In this document: piece after piece, positions 24,513-36,300 of the stretch
Layout: the number at the start of each line of letters is the position of its first letter
How positions within the stretch are numbered: the first letter of the stretch is position 1
NCBI GenBank assembly: GCA_003260075.1
Contig: QLIY01000578.1
Location: 40,409-104,408 of the forward strand
From: Phallusia mammillata
Lineage: Eukaryota > Chordata > Ascidiacea > Phlebobranchia > Ascidiidae
Reading direction: 5' to 3'
Length of the DNA stretch: 64,000 nt
Program-made: the position numbers and the translations under genes
The notes under the pieces: model-generated
What the model was told of the DNA's origin: nothing
Databases searched by the model: none
The model's input: only the letters and a program-made list of their open reading frames with translations

Positions 24513-27243
24513 ACAATTCACCGACTGTCTCCGTGTTTTTGCCCATTTCTGGCCAAACCCGCTCCTGTTCAACAACAATTATAAAAAAATAAAAAAACAC
24601 AATAGAGTTCAAAAACAAACATTTGGAGACGCACAACGTTTAAAATAAACAAGAACTTTTTCTGCCTTTAACGAAGATCTCACATATAAAAAAAACAGTT
24701 GTATATTCGGTCATTTTATGCATAACACCACATTTCAATGTACCACCATTATTACCCCCCCCCCACAATTCACCGACTGTCTCCGTGTTTTTGCCCATTT
24801 CTGGCCAAACCCTCTCCTGTTCCACAAAAATGATATCATGAAAAAAACAATAGAGTTTAAAAACAAAAAATTTGGACACGCACAACGTTTAAAACAGGGT
24901 AAAATGTACGTCGTTTTTTCGATCGCTGGGGCAAAACAAGATTTTTTCTGCCTTTAACCAAGATCTCAATAAATAAAAAACAGGTGTTACGTATATTCCG
25001 CCATTTTATATACAACACCACATTTCAACGTACCACCATACAAGAGTAAATTATCAAGCAACATTCTGTGAATGTAATTTTAGTGCGGGGTGTTTTTCAA
25101 TTCCATGGTTAGTGCGCTGGGATACAAAAAGATTGAAAAACAATTAAAATCCATGACCCAATTTGTACCGCGCTCCAGACAAAATTGCTTACTTATAGAT
25201 CTGCAATAGAGACTCACCAAATCGTTAAGGTCGTCGAAAAACCACGAGTTCCAACCATCCACCACAACTTCCTGCGTACCGTCTGTATCCAGCTGTGTTA
25301 TATCAACGTCAAGTGTACAAACATTGAAAATACAAATACAACTGGCAATAATTGCAAATTTTTGCAAAGAGATTGAACGTCTGTAGCATATTTCGTTCAG
25401 TGCTATTAAAAATGGCCTTTAATATACTGACTTAGTATATATGTTTTGATTTTTGTTTCGTTAGACAGCAATTCCCCCCCCCCCAACATTCTGTAAATAT
25501 ATTTTTGGTGCGGGGTGTTTTTCAATTCCGTGTTTAGTGCGTTGGGATACAAAAAGATTGAAAAACAATTAAAATATATATGACCTAATCTGTACCGCTG
25601 CAGACCATGTCATTGCTTACTTATAACCTTATAAATCTGCAATACAGACTCACCAAATCGTTAAGGTCGTCGAAAAACCACGAGTTCCAACCATCCACCA
25701 CAACTTCCTTCGTACCGTCTGTATCCAGCTGTGTTATATCAACGTTAAGTTTACAAACATTGAAAATACAAATACAACTGGCAATAATTGCAACTTTTTG
25801 CACCCCCCCCCCCTTAGTGCTTTAACAAATCATAAAAAGTGCAGCAAGATCCCATAATTTTCCAATCATAACTTACTTGTTGCAGAACAGGCAATACAGC
25901 AGGAGATCCCCCCCCCCTTAGTGCTTTAACAAATCATAAAAAGTGCAGCAAGATCCCATAATTTTACAATCATAACTTACTTGTTGCAAAACAGGTAATA
26001 CAGCAGGAGACCGCTGTTGGAGAAAGAAGATCACCATCAGTGTGTACGCGTATGACGACAGAGAGCCACGTGACGCATCACCGATGTGACATCGCTTGAC
26101 GAATGCCTTCATGACGTAACCGAGAATACGACAGCGTTCGTCGACGTTCGCATAACAAGAAAGCATCAGAGTGTTCCGCTGCGCCTAGAACAATGTCGCA
26201 AGTTCGTTATAGTAAGCATTGGTCTTAATCATGAGCCACCATTTTTTTTCACGGCGAGCCACCAAACTTTAAGGAATGATACACAAAGGCCGCGTTGCTT
26301 ACATGCCGAAACGCAGTGAGTTCCAAACTGATTCCGCCGGAAACTTATGGTATTGCTAAAATCATATTTAAGTCAAGACGGTGCCACGGTATGTAAAGTT
26401 ATATATAATGTAGAAAAGTTTCCTCTAACGAGCAACGGTGGTTTATGTAACAAAAGATGGCAATATTACACGTGATTTTTTTTAATTAATACTACATTTT
26501 TTTTTTAAATCTTTCGCATGAAACCCCCCCCCCAAAACTTGTGTCTGCAAAGCGAATCCGAGGGGTCACCAGGAAACTAAAATCATATTTTAAGTAAAGA
26601 CGGTGCGACGGTGCGACGGTGCGACGGTTTAACTGTTAAGTTATGTGTAATATACAAGAGTTTCCTCTACCGAACAATGGTCGTTTATGATATCACATGT
26701 GACAAATTATGGCAATATTAAACGTGATTTTTTAATTAATACTACATTTTGTTGTGGGAACTCTATTCGAAAATCAACTTTAACATTTAACTTAAGCTTT
26801 ATTTCTTTTAGATTTTTGTTCAGTTTTGAGCGAGTACCGTCGGTGGCCGGCTGGAAATAAGGCCCGACTCCTGGTGTTAAAAAAGAAATAAAGGCTTACT
26901 AGCAGATTGTACAGACTGATGTCTCCCTCCAAACCCGTAGAGCGATGTTCGAATTTCACAATGGGAACTTTAGCTGTTGTGATGGGGAGGATGCCACGCA
27001 AATCTCCGCACCTTCGCAGACAACGTGCAACGTCTTCAATGATCGATACGAAATCGAGACCCTGGATTGCAAAGATTGTTAAATAAAACAATTATCACAG
27101 TTTATGTAGTAGCTAATAACGATTGGGAGTAAAAATTGTTTGAACGCTGCACTTTAACTGCACGCATGCATCACTATACGAATTTGATAGCGCGGTACGT
27201 TCTGTCGAGCACCAACCATCCCTTGTAATGTAAAATCCTGAAT

Positions 27244-27305
<62 letters not shown>

Positions 27306-30300
27306 ATATTGTGGGTTAAATATATTGACATCACCTAAAGCAGTGGTTCTCAAACTGTTGTACGCGTACCACTAGTTGGATGCCGGAGCCTTTCAGGTGG
27401 TACGCGAGAAGCTTTCTGTGATTCCTAATTTAAGTCCGATCTAAAATTGCAACTGAACTGACCTAACTGATCAGCCCTGGTTTGGTTGAAACTCGTGTTT
27501 TGGACATTCTTTTAAAATTGCTAAATATGCTAGCCAGGGGTTGAGAAAGTGGGCTTATTTCTTGGTCTATCCATTCAAACAGGGTTGAGGTTTGGGTGGT
27601 ACGCAGCGATAGAAAAAAATGTCAGGTGGTACGCGATCCGTACAGGATTGAGAACCACTGACCTAAAGGCACAACAATTGCCAAAACGGTTAAAATTCCT
27701 GAAAAACTCAACTCTCGCAAACATACCAGCTAAGTCAAAGAGTATTACACGTACAATTGAGGTGTTGTACAAAACATTTACCTCTCCGTTGTCGTTATTG
27801 TCGAGGGTGAGGCATATATCAAGATCGCTGCCTTTAAATCCGAAACCGTTCTTGGACGAGCCGAACAGTTGCATTGTGGAATGGGAGTTGTAGTTGTATT
27901 GCAGGTAACGTGTTAAGTTTGAGCAAATGTGTTGACGCTGGTTGAGTTCTTCACGACTAGGCATGTACAGACCTTAACACAACAAATATGTATATAGGAT
28001 AACATTTAGGGTAACTTTTTTGATATGTGGTGTTTTGTGAAAAAGAATAACAGAAGCGGCGGGAATAAGTGTCAGCATGGACTGTTTGATTTGGAACTTA
28101 TGCAGTGTACACTAAAAATCAAAATACTTCCAATGCCATGAAATGCAGCACAAATAACAGAGTTCAAAATATACAACTTTTTGAGAAATCGCTTCGTTTT
28201 AACAGTGCGTTTAAAAGTTATAGGACCAAAATGTAGGTAGTTTGTGTGATTGGCCAAAAAAGGGCCTCAACAACCCATTACAATACTTTAGCAGAAAAAT
28301 AGTTGTTACGACACTTTTGCAATATCACCCACCCATGACAGACTGCGAAACTCGATCAAGCATATCCCGCAGTTCAGGGGTCAAATTCGGGAGTGCATGG
28401 AGTTTGTGGGTTTGCACTTCATCTGGGCACTTCTCTCTCACGTGACCTTCCTTCTTGCACAATCCACAAACCACCACCGGGTTATTCCCCTCCGTGATGA
28501 CGTCACGTGTGAACTTGTACTCGTATCTGGAATTGAGTTTGATTTTTAAAAATTGAAATCGACACAAAAAAAGCTAACTTATATGTGTTTTTTAGGAAAC
28601 TTACATTATTGCACTTCCGTCTTCAACCTCTTGAGCATCCAGGTTTTTCTAAAATGTAGAAAATAATTGGATTAAACAGATAGTTCAAACGCAAAAGCCC
28701 CCCCCCCCCCCCCCCCCCCCCCCGCAAAAGAAATGTACAGATAATCACCATGTTTTTTTAGTACGCGAACTACTGTTATAAATTCAGGTTTTCACTCTTT
28801 CACTTTATTGCTTTAGGGTAATGATGATGTTATAACAGAAAATGCGTATCTTACAACCAACTGTTTTATCAAATTTGGAATTCAGACCACCATGTCTTTA
28901 TCGAATACGCAATTTTAGTGATTTTGCTAAGTACGCGTATAACGTGGATGGTGATGGGACAAAAATCAAAAAAGGTAATAATTCAACAAAAGTTATACCT
29001 GCTGGGTGGGAGAGTCGGGTGATACTGTCGCTTCGGTGAGGACATCTACACAAAAAAACACATAGTTTCAAACATCCATACAACTGTTTTTTAAATACGA
29101 TTTTTGACACAACAAGCTCATTGTTTTGAAAATTGTGGTAATGAAGTAAGGTACAAACCAGTATTGTTGATCTGACTTTCGACACCGTCTATCATTTCTG
29201 TGATCAGATCTTTTACGCACTTTTCTACAGATTGCTTCGTCATAGTAGCGGGTGCGATAATGTCGCGCTTGACTTGCTTGCGCGGTGAACCATGAAAGTA
29301 GAGAACTGCTGCTTTGAGCCGAGTCATCATGTACGAAAAGACATTCTGTGATTTAAAAAAAATGTTGTAAAGAAGCAAACTGGCGCTCATGACATTATAA
29401 GCGTTAAAATTATGTTTAACCCCAAAACAGAGTAATTTACGTGAAAGTTCAGTTTTTGCAGAAAAAAAAAGACGTTTAGTCGTTAGCATAAAATTTCCCC
29501 CCCCCCCCCCCCCCATTATTTTTCCTTGAAAAAAGATGTTTAGTCGTTAGCATAAAATTTGTAACCTTAGTTTTAATTTGACAGAAAATTGTTGGAAATT
29601 TTTACCTGCGAGTTCATTGATCGACAGAGATTGCGTTTAGTTAAGTACGGATCGAGTACAGCAACTCGCTTCTTACCCCAGTTTCTGTCCTCACGTTTGA
29701 CGTCACTTGAATGACGCACTGAAATTATCTGAAGACAAAGGCAAAAGTAAATTTAATGTAACACAACCACATTTAAAACACCATTAACTACAAGTATATA
29801 AAATACAAAACGTACCAAATTTTCAATGTTGTATTCAAGAGCAAAGAATTTGAGCATCTTTAACCAGAGAAGTGCCACACCCTCGTCCCGCCCACCGCAC
29901 TCCGGCATTAGCGAAACCGGTTTTAGAGGAGTCTCTTGACGTTTCNAAGAATTTGAGCATCTTTAACCAGAGAAGTGCCACACCCTCGTCCCGCCCACCG
30001 CACTCCGGCATTAGCGAAACCGGTTTTAGAGGAGTCTCTTGACGTTTCTCTGACACGACGTCGGTTTGCTCGGACCGGCTGTCGGCGGAGTCGGCCGCAT
30101 CGGTTCCATCGGTGGCTGTGGCATCCGGTTCGCTTTCTGACTCTTCACGAAAAATTTTTAGATGTGAAATCAGGCACAAAATTGTAAATTTAGCTGCTCT
30201 TGTGTTAAGTGTAAGGAACATAACTTTCATGAAGGTCTAAAAGTCGGTCATAGATATGCTAAGAATCAGTACATAACAGAGACGTACTACCACATAATTT

Positions 30301-33300
30301 TATAAGTTTATCTGCCCTGTTTAAAGTTTAAGGCATGCTTTATAAGAAATTCAAATCTCTGAAATATTGCCATATCATCTGCTACAAACATTGGAACAGG
30401 CTAATAGCATTGTTTGAAGAAAAATCACATGCAAGCCAATAACAAGGTAATACGTAGTACATACCATTCCCACTCTCTTCTGTTCCTTGTGAATTCACGC
30501 GATCAGTAGAGTCACAAGTTGGCGCAGGAGAAGGAATGTACCATAAGGTGTCGCCCTTGCTTACAAGTTGCGCACAATTCATGGACATGGACAAGATTGT
30601 GTCCATATCATGTGGAGAAATGATCTGAAAATCGGGAAAAGATTATACAGTGAAACCAAAATTACCTGGCCATAGGTCAATACACGTACCAACCACACCA
30701 AAGTAAATACACAACTAATTTCCATTTTCATGTATTAACCTTATGGATTGTTGCAATAAAAACAGCTTATTTAATTCCAGTAATTAGCCCTGTACTGTTA
30801 TCCGATTTCATTGAAACAAAAAATACAACTGCTGTATAGTTCGGTACAAACCTCGTGTAACACTGGTAAAAAGTTTTGCTTCTGCATGAAGAAGATTGTC
30901 ATAAGAACGAATGCGTATGGAGGTAGCGACCCTTCGTGCTGTCGATCCAACTTGCACAGTTGGGCCCACGTCCGAAACACCATGGAAAGCTGCGAGAAAA
31001 ATGTACGTCAGTCGATTTGGTATATCAAGGAGAGCTTGAAAGAAAATAATAGGTGGTGTATTATATTCAACTTTCAAGTGGAAGTGGTGTTTGATTAAAT
31101 AATCTGCCTAAGGTGCTTTTAAACCTATTTTCTGCATTTATAATAAACAAACAGAAAGTTACCTTACGCCTGTTTCATTATAACTAGTGATGCACCGAAC
31201 CCACCTAAAAAGGTTCGGGCCGAAACGTTGTTGCAAGTCCCCCCCCCCTATCAAGGAGAGCTTGAAAGAAAATAATAGGTGGTGTATTATATTCAAATTT
31301 CAAGTGGAAGTAGTGTCTGATTAAATAATCTGCCTAAAATGCTTTTAAACCTATTTTCTGCATTTATAATAAACAAACGGAAAGTTACCTTACGCCTGTT
31401 TCATTATAACCTCTGCAGGTCAATTTTTTTATAAACCGAAAAAAGTCTCGTCAAAAGTAACCATTAAACTCGAAACATGATCGAAATTGGGCCGTATAGA
31501 ATGCCATAATGCACGTTAAATGGTTCAGAATATAGGTCTTGGAGGAACCCGCCCAGAAAACACCAGCTTTTGTGAACGAAAACACAGCCACATGGTGACA
31601 CTGCCTGGGTTACCAACGGTATTTAAAAGTTTTCCTTACTTGCAGTACGCGGGGATCAAGAGCGGCGTAGAACATGAGCAGCCTTGTGGTGGTGATAGCG
31701 AACTCGTTGTTGGTGCTTAGTCGAATAGACAGAGAAGTTGCGACATCTGTGAATTCGATGCGCCCCCCCCCCCTTTCGGCCAACCGAAACTTCGGTGCAT
31801 CACTAATTATAACCTCTGCAGGTCAATTTTTGTATCAACCGAAAAGTCTCGTCAAAAGTAACAATTAAACTCGAAACAGGATCGAAATGGGGCCTTATAG
31901 AATGCCATAATGCATGTTAACTGGTTCAGAATAGGTTTGGAGGAACCTGCCCAAAAAACACTAGCTTTTGAAAACGAAAAACAGCCACATGGTGACACTG
32001 CCTGGGATACTAACGGTATTTAATTTTACATACAAATTTTCCTTACTTGCAGTACGCGGGGATCAAGAGCGGCGTAGAACATAAGCAGCCTAGTGGTGGT
32101 GATAGCGAACTCGTTGTTAGTGCTTAGTCGGATAGGCAGAGAAGTTGCGACATCTGTGAATTCGATGCGAGGAATCTTGGCGCGAAAGTCGGCGTTGACG
32201 TCTTTGTACTGACCTGCGTCGCAAAACAAATACGACCTGAAGCCAAGCGAAACCACAGTATCTACATGCCTTTATGTGACGGTATGTTGTTCCGGTCATT
32301 GAAACTATACATTCAATACACAAGAATAGACGAATCAGACTTGATCTTCTTTTGATACAAATTAAGATGCTGCAAACGTTATCAAACAACTAAGTGGCTT
32401 ACACTTTATTGTTTTGAAACCAAACAATTAATCATTTGCAAACGGGTACATGCATATAGTTCCAACCTTAAACTGACACAATGCATGAGTACTTACATAC
32501 TCTACTTGACTTGGGTGAAGCTAAATTAACGAGAGTAGACTATTACCACCTGTAATATGCTATCAGTGCACCAGGTTGCAAGACATTGTCCAACTTGGTT
32601 TATGCCTAGTTGTGGCATCCAACAAATGTGTTGAAACATACTAGCCTTTACAATCAAAGCCTTGTCACCTGCAGCAGTATGAAACCTTGTAGGTTGAAAG
32701 AAGTACACTGTCTGCTGATAACTAAACAATGTAATTGCTTATGGCCGTAAGTTGTGCAAGTTTACCATCTACATATGTGTTGGTGGGGTTGCTAACCACA
32801 AAATGTTGAAAACCCCTGCACCAAAGCAATGCTATTATATAAATTCGATTTTATTCATTTGCAAATTGTGTACATAAATTTTCTGAATAGCCTTTGAATA
32901 CAGATCATCACAAAAGCTAGTCATTCACAACAAAAAAAAGGAAAAACATTTGAGCAGAAAAGCTGTGTACCTTTGGAACGCTCCAGGATGTCAAGAACTC
33001 TTAGGAGGGCATTAGGGGCCTTGGTGGAGGAAGGATACTGAAGATCAACATTGATGTCACTTGATTTAAATCCAAATCCACTTATGGATGAACCATACAT
33101 GACAACCATTGATCCTGTTGTTACAAGAGACACAAAAAAGAAAAATTTTCTGTAAAAGACTTGTAAGTAAGACATGGTGTGAGAAAATGTGCCTACTTAT
33201 TATGTGTTTTTTTTGTAGTGAAAGTAAACCACAAATGTAAAATAATAACAAAGATGATATTATATAGTAGTGGGGAAATCGTTCAGCACTGGTTCTGCGT

Positions 33301-36300
33301 ATCAACGATCTGCATAAACTTATAGACAAACCTCTAAAACTTGATTGCAAAAATTACCTAACAGCACATGGCAACAACTTTCTACTTTAAGCAGACACTA
33401 TCAAGAATCTGTTATGTCACAAAAATATATTACTTAGATGTGTGGCATCTTTTTCTAAAAATGGTTTTATAATACGGTAGGATGTTAAATACCGTTTAAT
33501 AAATTGTAATCTTGAAGTACATTCAGAAGTTAAACAGGTTGTATGTTCCCCACCCCTGTGGCAGAGTTAAGTTATTTCACCTGTCATCTGCTTGCTTATC
33601 AGGTCATCCAGTTTTTGCACAACAGATTTTCGCAACTTCACATCATCAGCACTTAGCACAGCTCCCTTTAAAACTTTCTCAACAAGCAGATTTTGCAATA
33701 CATTTAAGGCTTGTGGTGGCGGGAGGGAAATCTCCTTTAACATTTCATCCTACAAATATGATGGTGAAATAAAGATTATGCAAATCAGAGTAGTTTTCTA
33801 AAAAAATGTGATCTTTGACCTAAAGGTTTCAAGCATGGAGTTACAATACTTAGACATCATAAATAACTTTAAATAAATGTAAGAAATTACAAAGCATACT
33901 ACTCATTTAAATGCTAAAGACATACGAAAATGTTTAGAAGTATTAAGCAATAAAGAGAAGACTGCATGCCATAAGATCATAAGCCAAAAAACTCTACCAT
34001 TGATGACTATACATCAACAGAGTTACATATAAATATCAATGAACTGATGCTGAACCGAAACAAAGATTAATTTGTCCAATTAAACAAAGCAATAAAGCAG
34101 AAATGTTGATCAACACAAATTCATGAAATGTCATATTATATCAGTAGTATTACTGTTGTCATAACAGGAACAACAACATTACATCAATGACAACCCAACA
34201 GTTTTCATGTTGACATAACAACAGAAAAGCACTAACCTGTTTCTTCTCTTTCCACAATTTTCGGTGTCGTTTTTCTTTTATGTGGCGGTGAGCAAGAATA
34301 ACACTATCAAGATGGTAATTACACAGTTTGCACACAAACTTAGCTTCAGGAAATTGTGACGACTTCTGCCAAAAGCAAAACAAACCCATTGTTGCAGGCA
34401 GAAGGGGTGATCTTTCAACAACGCATACAGTTCAGTGAAATACAAAAAAAAGCATCACATTAAAGGTTACCTAAAAATGCATTGCACTGCAAGACATGCA
34501 TTTATTAATTATTAATGTCTAATTTCAAATTGACCTTATACCATATAGCCACAAACTAAACACCTTTTAGATTTGCTATAAACAAAAGCAAGACATCATG
34601 AAATGATCTACAGTTGGACTAAAACCATCACCATTTCTTTCTTTTTTTGTGTGTATATATCAACTATATAAACAGGTGTATGTTTCTGTAGCAAAGATAA
34701 ATTTAAAGTGATATCCTAAAGAAAAGATTTGAGCAAAAAGTTGTGAACAACTGCTTTGAACTGCAGATTTATATGCAAATTAACCTTTTCCAAGGAAACA
34801 ATGTAATCCCGAGTGAGTCTAGTAGCTGCCTGCTGAAGACCAAGTTGCTCTAGGTTCCCATTCGGAGCTGGTGGTAGTTGGTTGTTCACAACAACTACAA
34901 AATATTGATGATTGGTCACTTTTTTACATGTGGTCGTGTTACAAATAATGTAAAGAAATGGTTTATTACCTTGCTGGGTTTGGTTGGTTTTTATTTGGCT
35001 GGTGCTGGCCTCCTTAACACTATGATGTGTTTCTGATGTAGATTGGGGAGGTTTAGCCTCATTTGCTGCCTCTGCAGTTGTACAATGACATTTTAATGCA
35101 TATTCAATGTAGAGTTACATAATCACATCAACATATACTGCCCAAAAGATTAGCAAAACTCAATAACCCCAACAATTGTCCACTAACTTATTTGGAAAGT
35201 ATATGAAAGTGAAAATATAGCTGAATTACCTGGCATGGAATCCTTAATTTTTAAATCCTTTGTTTTATTTACTAGGCCCAGAATGTCAACCTTCTTTTCT
35301 TCAATTGGTTGTTTTTGTTCAGTGCTGTTTTTGTTCACACTGCTTCGAACTTGAAACAATAAACCTTTGAATTAGCATTTAACATAGATTTACACATTGA
35401 TTACAGATACCATATGCTGACAGAATCATAATCTAAACATGAAGTCAGTTTATTTTGCAACACAACTTTGATTTTGCACACTTGTACCATTGTTGACTTC
35501 ATCTTTCGGCTTTTTCTTTTTTGGTCTTTTGTTACGCTTTCTTTTCCCATTCTGACCAACTAAAATAGAAGACAAACAAATATGTGAATTATAGTTTACC
35601 TAACTGATACAATATTGCTACCTTCATCCCCATTAGTGACAGGTGACTGTGATATTCCACCCAAAGAAGCAGAGCTCTCTGGAAGTACAAGGGCCATGTA
35701 TTATTGCAGTTTGGAGTTAACAACTGACTTCATTTTTAAATGCAACACAAATTGCAACATACTTTTTGGGTCTTTATCTTTAACACTGTCCTTAGCATCA
35801 GATGTTGGTTGACTTGGTGTCCAGTTGCTACAAGTTTAGGAGGATAGAGTTAAATTTACTGATATTTACTTAAAAATATCTTCATGGTTTAAATACCCAA
35901 TTTGAAAATTTAGGTTAATCGTACAACTACATATATCCTAAAACTTTTCAGCATTAAATAATTTTTATCTTTATGTAACTTTTTTAATTACCTTGTAATT
36001 GCTTCTGCTGAATGGCTTATCCGAACTGGTACATCAACTGGAGGCGATATGGCATGATCTAAGGAAAATAAGAGGCCAGACTCACATATTGAGTATAGTA
36101 GCAATACTGTCAGTAATATTAAAAACACTGATTACCTGATTTTTGTCGTAAGTTCTGCTTGATGCCATTTGGTTTTCCATTGGGAAAAAGTTGTTTAAAC
36201 ACATCAGCAGACTGAGAAGGCTTGTCTTCAGTGGGTTTGGGCTTGAACAGGGAGTCAATTAATGTGCCAGTCTGCCTTGGTGACTGCTGGTTTCCAGACT

